A stretch of 64,000 nucleotides of DNA from Acidithiobacillus ferrianus (GCF_010378095.1 NZ_WNJL01000022.1:1-64000), one strand, 5' to 3'. Counted from the first letter of the stretch, positions 47,438 through 55,905 are shown. Numbers and translations are program-made. The notes: generated from the sequence alone by a model not told the origin.

Positions 47438-49230
47438 GCCCCGTCCTCCCCGCCATCGCCAAACAGGTCGGGCACGAGCGCTGCCTGACACCCTCTCCCC
47501 CTGGGAGAGGGCCGGGGCGAGGGCGCTTTGGGCTCCGGCTCCGCCATCGGCAGATTGGCCACGTTGAGGCTGTAGTCGTCGTGCCCCCACTCGCAGCGGG
47601 CCAGCACCATCTTCGGGATCTTCTTCAGCGTCAGGTTCGGCCAGCGCTCCGCCGCCTTGGCCGCCGTAACGCCGTGGAAAGCCGAGCAGCACACCAGCAG
47701 GCTCCGCTCCGGGCCGACTTCATCGGACAGCGCCTGCAACTGCTCGGCGGACAGATTCTGCGTGGTGACATAGATGAAATCGCGCTCGCTGGAGTGGCCG
47801 TGCCGCCACCAGTGCGTTTCCGACGGCGCGTAGATGAAGCCCTCCAGCTTAGCCAGCGCCTCGGCCAGTTGCGCGGCGTTGTATTCTGGGTTGATGACCG
47901 GGTTGCCCCAGCGGTCGTTGACGATCAGGCTGGGGGCCAGGCGGTAGTAGCGGAAGCCGCCGCCGCCCTGCCAACCAACTGTCTTTGATATCCCAGACTG
48001 ATCTTCACCATCAATGATAGTTTTGAGTCGAGGAATGATATGAGTGTGGCAATGCTCCCCAAGCTCGACCATGATCCAGCGGCGACCCATCTTGTGTGCA
48101 ACAGCTCCGGTAGTCCCGGAGCCAGCAAATGAATCAAGAACAATGTCCCCAATTGTCGTGGAAAGTTCAAGACACCTCTTGATTAACGCCTCGGGCTTTT
48201 TTCCATTCGGGAACGAAACCCCCCCCTCGTTATGCAGGTTGTTCGATAGCAAGTCATCCCAAAGATTCGTTAGAGGCGAGGCGGTCGTTGATTTACCGTC
48301 AATGATGCGAGTCTTGGATTTGTAGAAGACTAGCTGCTCGCCCCCGAGGAAGTAGTAGTCATCTTTGTCTTCTCGCACAGATCGGTAAACCTTGGTGCGG
48401 TCAGCGGTTGATCGAGCAAGGGCATCTCTCGCCGACTCGTTGACATCCTTGGGAGCAACCCGTGCGGTGCGAACAACTCGATGGGCGTTGGTCACGACAA
48501 AATCGGACAACTTGACTTCAAGCTTATCTGCGAATTTCGCTTTGGCATCATCCCACGATTGCAGTCTGTTGCTGCGAAGGAATGCCTCACGAAGCCCGAT
48601 AAGGCACCAATCTTGGAAATCGTCCTCATAATTCTCGATGTACTTTGAGTACCTGTCATCGCGAGGCCCGGGAACATAGACTCGGTTCGGAGACCAGACA
48701 TCCTTATTCTTCGCGTAATACAGAATGTAGTTATTTGTCGTTACAAGCCCTGGATTGATGGCTTTCGGCCCTGAGGCCGAACTCTGCTTGAAGGTCACGA
48801 CCCCGATGCGATTGCGCCGACCGAAAACTTCGTCAAGCAATGCGATCAGATAGCCAAGCTCGTTGTCGTCGATGTGCACGAACAGCGACCCGTCATCGGA
48901 CAACAATCGCCGAAGAGATTCGGCGCGATCACGAATGAGTCCAAGCCAAATGGAGTGCTCGTATCCATCGTCGTAGTGCTCAAATGCTTGTTGCGTATTA
49001 AAGGGCGGGTCGATGTAGATGCACTTCACCTTGCCGGAGAACTCCTGCTCCAACGCCTTGAGCGCCAGCAGGTTGTCGCCGAAGATCAGCCGGTTGTCGA
49101 AGATGTCGTTGTCCGACACGCGATGCTTGGCGTGATATGACTTCTCTGGATCTTCGAGCAGGATGCGTGGCTCCAGCTTGGGCCGCTTCTCCTTCCCGAT
49201 CCAGGTAAGTTCTAGTTTTTGTTTGCTCAT
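47434..49230 (-). CDS. Type III restriction-modification system, methyltransferase (Mod) subunit
   Basis: A 598-residue adenine-N6 methyltransferase of the beta group: the catalytic I-Y-I-D-P-P-F-N (about 70-78) comes before the SAM-binding D-S-F-A-G-S-G-T-T (about 365-373), with the target-recognition region between. It protects self DNA and guides Res. The central part (about 48000-48790, residues about 147-410) is clearly more AT-rich than the ends, suggesting exchange of the recognition domain. A GC-rich palindromic repeat is inserted in frame near the C-terminus. It has no simple-repeat tract of the kind that makes many mod genes phase-variable. Confidence 0.93.
   Translation of the reverse strand: MSKQKLELTWIGKEKRPKLEPRILLEDPEKSYHAKHRVSDNDIFDNRLIFGDNLLALKALEQEFSGKVKCIYIDPPFNTQQAFEHYDDGYEHSIWLGLIRDRAESLRRLLSDDGSLFVHIDDNELGYLIALLDEVFGRRNRIGVVTFKQSSASGPKAINPGLVTTNNYILYYAKNKDVWSPNRVYVPGPRDDRYSKYIENYEDDFQDWCLIGLREAFLRSNRLQSWDDAKAKFADKLEVKLSDFVVTNAHRVVRTARVAPKDVNESARDALARSTADRTKVYRSVREDKDDYYFLGGEQLVFYKSKTRIIDGKSTTASPLTNLWDDLLSNNLHNEGGVSFPNGKKPEALIKRCLELSTTIGDIVLDSFAGSGTTGAVAHKMGRRWIMVELGEHCHTHIIPRLKTIIDGEDQSGISKTVGWQGGGGFRYYRLAPSLIVNDRWGNPVINPEYNAAQLAEALAKLEGFIYAPSETHWWRHGHSSERDFIYVTTQNLSAEQLQALSDEVGPERSLLVCCSAFHGVTAAKAAERWPNLTLKKIPKMVLARCEWGHDDYSLNVANLPMAEPEPKAPSPRPSPRGRGCQAALVPDLFGDGGEDGA
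47491..47523. repeat. REP-like palindromic repeat inside the 3' end of mod
   Basis: CCCTCTCCC and GGGAGAGGG form a nine-base stem, followed by CCGGGGCGAGGG. This is the form of a widespread proteobacterial intergenic palindrome. Here it is read through in frame, adding a Pro/Ser/Arg-rich insert (P-S-P-R-P-S-P-R-G-R-G) about 30 residues before the Mod stop. Confidence 0.7.
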
Positions 49231-49240
49231 GACATTACTC

Positions 49241-51031
49241 TCATAGTTGTGGCGCGCGGCTCGACAAGTAGTCGATCAGGCGCTTGCGCGGAGACGCGTC
49301 CGCTGCATTCTGAATATTGCGTAGTGGCGCTATGGCCGGATCGGCGCCCAGCGCAAAGTGTGTTTCCATCAGGTCAGCCAGGAAGGCCACGACGTTGCCC
49401 TGGTTGCGGAAGTAGGCCAGCGGCCCCTCAAGAACGAGTCGCTGCTGGCCGAGGTCGAAAGTCTGCTGTCGGAGCTGATCGAGCGGCTGGCTGATCAGTG
49501 CGTGAGTCGCCGCCGGATCGATGACGGCTGCCGCGCCGATGCGGTTGCGCAGGCGCTTCATCATGACCGCCGTGATGACGTGCACGCCATGACGGTAGAT
49601 CAGGCGTTCCTGGCTTCGTGCCGGGGCGTTCTGCTCGTAGCCCACTACGAGAGTGCGGATCGCGCGGTGGCACAGAACGGCGTTGACCAGCACCACTCCC
49701 GGCAGGGCATCAGTGAACAGCGCTTGGTACTCGGCGGAGTCGGGATTGGCGAGCCGCGCCGGCTCACTCTTGAGCCAAACGGCGTAGCGCGGGTCGTTCT
49801 GTTGTGAGGCCAGTGCCCGCAGAGCCTCATCGAGCGTGATGGCCTTGGGGCCGGTTGCGAGGGCCTCGGGGCGATAGTGGTAATCGAAGCCGAGGTGGGC
49901 AATCTCCTGCCGCAGTCGCTCCTGGTTTTCGTCGAGCGAAGCGAAGTTTGCTGTCTGCACCGCGTTTTGATGGTTGCGCGCCTTGGTGACGCGCTTGCCG
50001 AACGGGCCGTCTGCAGGGGCTTTGATCAAGGTGAGCATCACCCTGGCGTCATCGATGCTCTTGCCCGGATGCTGTCGCACGAACTCGGCAGCCGACGCCA
50101 CCGTCTGCGCGCCGTTGATGATGGACAGGCCGCGCACCTTGAACTTCTTGACGCCATTCTTGTTGGCCTTCGGCTCGATCAGGTCGCAGACGGCCGTGAC
50201 GCCGTTGTTGAGATAGAAGAAGTCCACCGGGGCGTCATGCAAGGTTGTCTTGATGGCCTTGTTGACATCGGACTTGCTGCTGCCGAGGAAGTAGCGGATG
50301 TTGCGTTCGTACAGGGCCTTGCCGTGCGTCTGATGCAGGGTCACCAAGTCCGCCAGCCGCGCGACACCGTAGTACGTGGCTCGCGGGCTTTCGACTTTCG
50401 CGTGCTTCTGCAACGCGATATCCGTGTGCACGGGTTGGTAGGCCTGTTCCGCCAACAGATCGCGGGCGATCTCGGTCGCCGTGTAATACTCCACCTGCTT
50501 GACCAGCCGCTCTTCGTCCAGATCTTCGTCGACGAGCAGCGCCTGCAAGGCGTCGCTGGCGGTCTGCGAGATACCATCCCCCGTGTAGGGCACGACCAGC
50601 TTGATGTGGCTGCACGCATCGAGTGCCCCCTCGATATCAGCCTTCCGATTCAGGACATTCCCGTTGAACGCGGTGAAGTCTTGTTTGAGCAACAAGCGAA
50701 TGCCCTCGCAAAATGGCAGTGCATCCTCCTGTTTGAATTGCTCAGACTCCTTCAACTTGGTTTGCAGCAGGTACAGCGTCTCCGTCGGCGCGTGGTAGTG
50801 GATTGCGTCGATGCCCTTGTCGTTGAAATCATCCACGACCGAGGCGGCCGCCACCTGCGGCGTAATGTCGAGCAGCTTGTGGAGAACGAAGGCGCTGAAG
50901 GCCCGCGAAAGCTGTTTCGCCGCGTGATCGGCGGGATTGACGTTGCCGAGCAATCGCGGCAGGAACGGAACGAAGCGTTCGGCGAGCACCTTCTTTAGGA
51001 TGGTCATGTACTGAGGTTCGAGCGCCGCCAT
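49241..51031 (-). CDS. AIPR-family (abortive phage infection) protein
   Basis: A 596-residue protein. The AIPR core is recognisable from F-F-Y-L-N-N-G-V-T-A-V-C (about 270-281) and the nearby I-I-N-G-A-Q-T-V (about 305-312). AIPR proteins occur in abortive phage-infection loci and often beside restriction systems; their biochemical action is not firmly known. ATG 51031 follows a strong GGAGGGG site and shares one base with the protease stop (TGATG), so translation is coupled. mod begins ten bases after its stop. Confidence 0.9.
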   Translation of the reverse strand: MAALEPQYMTILKKVLAERFVPFLPRLLGNVNPADHAAKQLSRAFSAFVLHKLLDITPQVAAASVVDDFNDKGIDAIHYHAPTETLYLLQTKLKESEQFKQEDALPFCEGIRLLLKQDFTAFNGNVLNRKADIEGALDACSHIKLVVPYTGDGISQTASDALQALLVDEDLDEERLVKQVEYYTATEIARDLLAEQAYQPVHTDIALQKHAKVESPRATYYGVARLADLVTLHQTHGKALYERNIRYFLGSSKSDVNKAIKTTLHDAPVDFFYLNNGVTAVCDLIEPKANKNGVKKFKVRGLSIINGAQTVASAAEFVRQHPGKSIDDARVMLTLIKAPADGPFGKRVTKARNHQNAVQTANFASLDENQERLRQEIAHLGFDYHYRPEALATGPKAITLDEALRALASQQNDPRYAVWLKSEPARLANPDSAEYQALFTDALPGVVLVNAVLCHRAIRTLVVGYEQNAPARSQERLIYRHGVHVITAVMMKRLRNRIGAAAVIDPAATHALISQPLDQLRQQTFDLGQQRLVLEGPLAYFRNQGNVVAFLADLMETHFALGADPAIAPLRNIQNAADASPRKRLIDYLSSRAPQL

Positions 51032-53379
51032 CAGCCCCTCCCTCCAATCCGTGCACGCGCACGTGCCTGGGCACGGGCTTGCAGCGCCGCCCGCACCTGG
51101 GCGTAAAGCTGAGCGTTGGCCTGCTCCCGATCCGCCAGCACCACGGCGACGGCATAGGGCTCGTCCCCATCGCGCCCATCGGACCAAGGACTGTCTTGTC
51201 GGGTCACCACGACGAACACTTTGTGACCGTTGGCCAACGCCTGTTTGAAGCGCCATCGAGAGACCTGCAACGTGCCGTTCTTGCGGGTGTCGTTGGGCAG
51301 CCAGCGGCCGTTGGCGCGTTCACCCATGCCTTCTTCCCGATTGCGCCTGTAGGCTTGGGTGACCTCATCCAGGCTGCCAGCCGTCACCAGGTGGAACCAC
51401 AGTTTGGTTCTGCGGTAGTCCAACCGCGTGGTGCGCACGGCAGGGCTGTAGGCGAGCGCAACGGTCACCTCACGTGTGCGGCGGCCACCGTCCCAGAAGC
51501 TCTCTGGTAAAGGTAATTCGAAGAAGTGGTGCTGGTCGTTGCCGACGCGCTCTTCGGCCAGCAGGGTGACGGTGTGATCAAGCGAGCGGAAGAGCGCCGC
51601 ATCGTCCACGCGCCCATACCCGACGAGGCGCAGGAGTTTGTCGCGGCCTTCAGCATTGTTGCCGGGGTTCAACAGCGCTTCGCAGGCTTGCGGCCAGCGG
51701 GCATGGGCGCCGATCAGTGCGCGCAGCAGGCTGGGCGAGGCGTTGGGCACTTCGGCCAGTAGCCGTGCGGCTTGGTGGGCGACTTGGGGTGCGGCGTAGC
51801 TGGTGCCGATGTCTTCCTTAAACGCCGGCCCCAAGGCAAAGCCGCCATTGAGCGACACCACTCCCAGACCGGCATGGTCTGTGCCACCTCCAGTGCGCCG
51901 CAAGGCGATGTTGCCGGCATGCGCGACCACGTCAGGCTTGATGGCGCCGCTGGCAGAAGGGCCGCTGCGAGTTAATGGAAACGGCTGCTCCGCTCGTGCC
52001 AACACGTGGTCTTCAATCGTGTTGGGATGGCGCTGTGCATTGCGTGTGGCCTCATTCAGGCTCAAGCCGCCAACGGTCAGGGCGTTGAGCGATGTGGCGG
52101 GGTCCAGCAGGCGGGCGTGGCCTTCGAACAGGTAGTCCGGGTAACTCGCGCGTGTATCGGCTGGCAACTGGGATGACAGCAAATTGCCTGCTGGCACTAC
52201 GAACAGGACCCCCAGCTCACGCGTCAGCCAATCCAGCGTGTAGGCGAGCCCGCGCACATGACGGCCATCGTAGACCTTGTTCAGGTCGCCATAGCTTAGG
52301 TTGAAGACCCGGCAGCCGTATTGCGCATGCAGGTCGCGCACGGCTTCCTCGACCGCCTTTTCGACGAACTCGGTTTGGTCTTGTCCATCGTCCTCGAATA
52401 CCTTGCCGGAGAACAGGCGAAGTTGCGGGACGAACTGCCCCTGCTGTATGCCGCTGTGTACATTGCCATACAGCGCAAGCCCGCCGACGAAGGTGCCGTG
52501 CCAGTGGGGAGCGGTGTCATCCGAACTGCGATGCGGTGCGAGGTAGCCCTGCGCGTCGCCGACTGCTGCACCGAGCAGCGAATGTCCGCGCGTCAACCCG
52601 GAATCCAGCACGGCAATGGCCGGAGCATCGTCGGACGGGGGATCAATCTGAGGAAATTGGTTGATGTCGGTGTGAAGCAGTTGTATGGCCACGCCCAGGC
52701 GGGGCGGCAGGTCGCCAGTGCGCACATCGCGATGGTGCAAGATCTGCTCGGCCTGCGCACGGTTACAGCGCACACGGACCATGACGAGCGAGGGTTGCTG
52801 GATGTCGTCCAGCCGCTCAATGCCTTGTGCATGCAACCAGTCGAGAAAGGCACGCACCATTTCCTGGCGTTTGTCTTGTCGCTCCTGGGGCCATAGTTCG
52901 ACATCGAGCATGAAGGTTTGCGTGGCTGGAAATCCTTGCTCGCGCAAGGCCGCACCGGTACGGTCTTGGGGTGTCCAGTGGTCGAAGTCTTCGATGACGT
53001 AGAACAGCTCCTTGCGCGTGACGACGCCGTCGCGTGCAAGGGTGGCCAAGCGGCTCTCGAACTCACCCAAGCCCTCATCAGTGGCGAATGCCAGCACGAT
53101 GGATTCGTCTTCCTGGCTAACGATCTCAACGCCAGGAATGGCATCGAAGGGGGGCACGCTCTTGTCGCCCGCACGCAGCCGGATCTTCAACAGCTTGCGA
53201 TCATCGAATCCGCCGATGTCTTCTTCTGTCGCGCGTTGACGGGCCTGACCAAGCCGTCCAGCCAGCGCGGCACCGTGCGCTCTAGGATCTGCGGGCTTAA
53301 AACGGGGGCGTTTATCTTGCTGCCGATGACGATCCGTCAGAGGCTCTTCTCGCCCTAGTGTCAAGTGTTCATAGTCCAT
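51031..53379 (-). CDS. ietS: S8 (subtilisin-like) protease, IetS-type
   Basis: A 782-residue serine protease with the full triad: Asp in A-V-L-D-S-G (about 258), His in H-W-H-G-T-F-V-G-G (about 293) and Ser in G-T-S-Y-A-A-P (about 526). There is no signal peptide, so it is cytoplasmic, unlike most subtilases. The N-terminal 250 residues are of unknown fold. It sits 17 bases after an AAA ATPase, matching the two-gene IetAS arrangement known as an anti-phage system. A ribosome-binding site with GGGGGAGG lies before the ATG. The substrate is unknown. Confidence 0.88.
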   Translation of the reverse strand: MDYEHLTLGREEPLTDRHRQQDKRPRFKPADPRAHGAALAGRLGQARQRATEEDIGGFDDRKLLKIRLRAGDKSVPPFDAIPGVEIVSQEDESIVLAFATDEGLGEFESRLATLARDGVVTRKELFYVIEDFDHWTPQDRTGAALREQGFPATQTFMLDVELWPQERQDKRQEMVRAFLDWLHAQGIERLDDIQQPSLVMVRVRCNRAQAEQILHHRDVRTGDLPPRLGVAIQLLHTDINQFPQIDPPSDDAPAIAVLDSGLTRGHSLLGAAVGDAQGYLAPHRSSDDTAPHWHGTFVGGLALYGNVHSGIQQGQFVPQLRLFSGKVFEDDGQDQTEFVEKAVEEAVRDLHAQYGCRVFNLSYGDLNKVYDGRHVRGLAYTLDWLTRELGVLFVVPAGNLLSSQLPADTRASYPDYLFEGHARLLDPATSLNALTVGGLSLNEATRNAQRHPNTIEDHVLARAEQPFPLTRSGPSASGAIKPDVVAHAGNIALRRTGGGTDHAGLGVVSLNGGFALGPAFKEDIGTSYAAPQVAHQAARLLAEVPNASPSLLRALIGAHARWPQACEALLNPGNNAEGRDKLLRLVGYGRVDDAALFRSLDHTVTLLAEERVGNDQHHFFELPLPESFWDGGRRTREVTVALAYSPAVRTTRLDYRRTKLWFHLVTAGSLDEVTQAYRRNREEGMGERANGRWLPNDTRKNGTLQVSRWRFKQALANGHKVFVVVTRQDSPWSDGRDGDEPYAVAVVLADREQANAQLYAQVRAALQARAQARARARIGGRG

Positions 53380-53396
53380 GCCTCCCCCTCCATCCC

Positions 53397-54383
53397 TCAG
53401 CTCTTATGGCGATACTCGCGGGCAAGCGCGGTATCAATGTGATTTTTTTCCAGGAACTCCCGGCTGGATAGGATCATTTCCTTGACCGCGCGTCGAAGCA
53501 CCCGCTCGATGTCGGCATGCGACATGCCCTTGAACAGGGAGGCCACCTGGCCATCGTCGGGCTCGAAATTGCGGCGAATACCGGAGAGCTTCAGTGCCAA
53601 CAGGCGTTTGATCTGCTCCAGATTCGGCATCTCGAAGCGCACAACCTCATCGAAGCGTCGCCACACCGCTTTGTCCAGCAAGGTCTCGTAGTTCGTGGTG
53701 GCGATAAGGATGCTTTCTCCTCGATAACCGTCCATCATCTGCAGGACAGCATTCACGGAGCGCTTGAGCTCGCCATGATCGGCACTATCACCGCGATCCT
53801 TGGTCAGGGCGTCGAATTCATCGAACAACGCGACCACGGGCTGATCGGCGATGTAGTCGAACACCCTGCGCAAGTTGGCAGCGGTCTCGCCCAAAAACGA
53901 AGAAATGACCGAGTCCAGCCGAACTAAGATGAGGGGCATGGACAGGGCGTGTGCGATGACCTCAGCGGTCAGCGTCTTTCCGCAGCCGGGAGGCCCGCAA
54001 AACAATAGCTTCTGCGCGGGCTGCATTCCGTAGGAGCGCAGTACGTCCGCCCGGTTGTGCTCCATGAGGATCTCATCGAGCGCCGACTGCGCGGCATCCG
54101 AGAGGATGATGTCTTTTTCCTCCCGAACCACGGCGCGCTCTTCCAGTAGCGCAAGGCCGTTGTCTTTATTGGTCGGCAGGCTGGATAGCCTTTGCAGTTT
54201 GCGAGCCTTATTCCCGACCATCGCCTGATCGCCGTAAAGTAAACGCTCAAGGTCATTGGCGAGCAGATGATGGTTCTTCTCGCGCTCCTCTTTGATCACC
54301 TCCTCGGACGCTGCGCGAAAGCTCGAAGCATCGCCTTGCGTTCCCGATTTGATGAGTTGCCGCAGTAATTTTCCACTGGCCAT
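53397..54383 (-). CDS. ietA: AAA ATPase, IetA-type partner of the S8 protease
   Basis: A 328-residue protein with one AAA+ domain: Walker A G-P-P-G-C-G-K-T (about 132-139), Walker B A-L-F-D-E-F-D (about 184) and an arginine-rich sensor region with E-R-V-L-R-R (about 300). The small N-terminal domain (about 1-100) is helical. In IetAS-type systems the ATPase is thought to recognise or present a target to the protease. It is the first gene of the six-gene defence operon. GAGGAGAG precedes the ATG, and the IS1111-type element lies only about 55 bases further upstream. Confidence 0.88.
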   Translation of the reverse strand: MASGKLLRQLIKSGTQGDASSFRAASEEVIKEEREKNHHLLANDLERLLYGDQAMVGNKARKLQRLSSLPTNKDNGLALLEERAVVREEKDIILSDAAQSALDEILMEHNRADVLRSYGMQPAQKLLFCGPPGCGKTLTAEVIAHALSMPLILVRLDSVISSFLGETAANLRRVFDYIADQPVVALFDEFDALTKDRGDSADHGELKRSVNAVLQMMDGYRGESILIATTNYETLLDKAVWRRFDEVVRFEMPNLEQIKRLLALKLSGIRRNFEPDDGQVASLFKGMSHADIERVLRRAVKEMILSSREFLEKNHIDTALAREYRHKS

Positions 54384-54402
54384 ATCTCGCTCTCCTCAAT
54401 TC

Positions 54403-54416
54403 TTGACACGCGTCAA
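54403..54416. promoter_or_regulatory. Palindrome upstream of ietA, possible operator
   Basis: TTGACACGCGTCAA is a near-perfect palindrome (arms TTGAC and GTCAA) 20 bases before the ietA ATG. Its minus-strand TTGACG could also serve as a -35 box, but no -10 box follows at the right distance before the gene. No regulator gene is adjacent. Confidence 0.35.
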
Positions 54417-54442
54417 CCGCGGCCTGGTCATGCGCAGATGTA

Positions 54443-54454
54443 ATGGATGCCTCC
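54443..54454 (+). repeat. Left subterminal inverted repeat of the IS
   Basis: ATGGATGCCTCC, inverted relative to the right repeat at 55848-55859 with one mismatch. It lies 114 bases before the transposase start. Confidence 0.8.
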
Positions 54455-54567
54455 CCCTACACAGGACCGGCAGCGGGGAGTTTCTTGAGAGAGTCCTCGC
54501 TTGAACCGGACGGCATCAAGGTGCCAAGGTGGAAATTTATCCACGAGAAGGACAAGGAGGACTCATC

Positions 54568-55596
54568 ATGCAGGTTACAACATATGGATTAGATTTGGCA
54601 AAATCAGTCATGCAGTTGCACTGGGTAAACATGGAGACCGGAGAGATTCATCGCAAACAGTTGAAGCGCCGAGCGCTTCTGGAGTTTTTCGCCAACCGCC
54701 AACCGGGTATCGTGGCGATGGAAGCGTGTGGTAGTGCCCATTATTGGGCTCGGGAATTGCGTAAACTGGGGCATGAGGTTCGCTTGATCGCCGCCCAGTT
54801 TGTGCGTCCCTTCGTGAAGACCAACAAGAACGATGCGGCGGATGCGGCAGCGATCTGGGAAGCCGTACAGCGGCCTGATATGCGCTTCGTGGCCGTCAAG
54901 AGCGAGGAACAGCAATCCATCCTGTCACTACACCGTATTCGGGAGCAACTGATCAAAATGCGTACGATGCAGGTGAACCAGATCCGGGGGCTACTCTATG
55001 AATTTGGTGCCGATCTTCCGCAAGGTCGCCAGAGGGGACTGAAAGAAGTTCCTGATGCTTTGGCTGATCTGGAAAAATCCATATCGCCCATGCTGCTGGA
55101 CACCGTTCACCAGCAATTAAAGCGCCTTGAAGGGATGGACAAGGATATTGCGGATATCGAAAAGCGTTTGATGCTGTGGAAGAAAGACCAGGTGGCGGTG
55201 ACTCGATTGATGGCTATTCCCGGCGTGGGGCTACTGACGGCCACCGCCATCATCGCCACCGTGGGGGACATGAAATCTTTCCGTTCAGGGCGGGAGTTTG
55301 CGGCGTTTCTGGGGTTGGTTCCCCGCCAGAGTGGGACCGGTGGCAAGGTCCGCCTGCTGGGCATCAGTAAACGGGGAGACGTCTATCTCCGAACATTACT
55401 AACTCATGGAGCCAGGGTCGTGGTGAACTTCCAGATCAAGAACCGGAACCCATGGATTGATAAATTGCTGAGTCGACGGCCCCACAATGTGGCTGTGGTG
55501 GCATTGGCCAATAAGATGGCCCGCATGATCTGGGCGCTGCTGGCTAAGGGGCGGAGCTACGATCCACAGTACCAAGGGGTCGTGGCGGCTGCCTGA
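54568..55596 (+). CDS. IS110-family (IS1111 group) transposase
   Basis: A 342-residue DEDD recombinase. The N-terminal RuvC-like domain has D9 (Y-G-L-D-L-A-K), E52 (A-M-E-A-C-G-S) and D89/D92 (K-N-D-A-A-D). The C-terminal Transposase_20 domain begins at I-P-G-V-G and contains the catalytic-serine segment R-Q-S-G-T-G-G-K (Ser about residue 255). IS110-family enzymes act with a guide RNA encoded in the element and leave no conventional duplication. Start ATG 54568 follows AAGGAGG at 54555-54561. It appears intact and full-length. Confidence 0.95.
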   Translation: MQVTTYGLDLAKSVMQLHWVNMETGEIHRKQLKRRALLEFFANRQPGIVAMEACGSAHYWARELRKLGHEVRLIAAQFVRPFVKTNKNDAADAAAIWEAVQRPDMRFVAVKSEEQQSILSLHRIREQLIKMRTMQVNQIRGLLYEFGADLPQGRQRGLKEVPDALADLEKSISPMLLDTVHQQLKRLEGMDKDIADIEKRLMLWKKDQVAVTRLMAIPGVGLLTATAIIATVGDMKSFRSGREFAAFLGLVPRQSGTGGKVRLLGISKRGDVYLRTLLTHGARVVVNFQIKNRNPWIDKLLSRRPHNVAVVALANKMARMIWALLAKGRSYDPQYQGVVAAA

Positions 55597-55847
55597 CCCC
55601 AAAAGGTGATTATTACCGAAGTTCAGCAGAAAGAGTTGCGCAGGTAGACAAGCGATTGATGGCAGAATAGGTCAGACCGGGGAAGGGAGAGCCTGAATGA
55701 GCCTGGTCCTTTGAGGACGCTGCGCAGATAAGGACCCTTCCAGCGGATTTCATCAAGGCCAGCAGGGTAATAACCTGCGCCACAGGCCGGATATAAGGCT
55801 GTAACTCGATCTTAGAAGCCAAAAATCAAAAGTCGACTTGCACAAAC
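55597..55847 (+). ncRNA. Predicted bridge/seek guide RNA region of the IS
   Basis: The 250-base non-coding tail of the element. GGTCCTT (55705-55711) and AAGGACC (55730-55736) form a seven-base stem whose loop contains TGCGCAGAT. The run TGCGCAGATAAGG (55721-55733) equals the rebuilt empty target site across the junction. GCCTGGTC (55701-55708) also occurs in the left flank (54422-54429), in the same order. Further on, ATATAAGGCTG (55791-55801) repeats the right junction (55858-55868). A target loop followed by a donor loop is the known design of these RNAs. RNA ends and pairing are inferred. Confidence 0.6.
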
Positions 55848-55859
55848 GGAGACATCCAT
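55848..55859 (-). repeat. Right subterminal inverted repeat of the IS
   Basis: GGAGACATCCAT, the inverted partner of 54443-54454 with one mismatch. Confidence 0.8.
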
Positions 55860-55905
55860 ATAAGGCTGATGGACGGGCGCGATGATAACACTGATTCGCT
55901 ATAAC

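Larger units (their letters stand above)
54440..55861 (+). mobile_element. IS110-family insertion sequence, IS1111-type, with subterminal inverted repeats
   Basis: About 1.42 kb. ATGGATGCCTCC (54443-54454) and GGAGACATCCAT (55848-55859) are inverted with 11 of 12 matches. They lie a few bases inside the ends, as in the IS1111 group. The transposase has a short 5' flank and a 250-base 3' non-coding flank, again as in that group. Ends were placed by assuming a shared AT at both junctions (54438-54439 and 55860-55861); removing the IS gives an empty site TGCGCAG-AT-AAGGCTG, and a copy of TGCGCAGATAAGG lies in the 3' non-coding region. Exact ends are inferred. Confidence 0.85.

Noticed and set aside
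47434..49230. Phase-variable repeat tract in mod
   Set aside because: Many type III mod genes carry tetra- or pentanucleotide repeats; I looked and saw none here.
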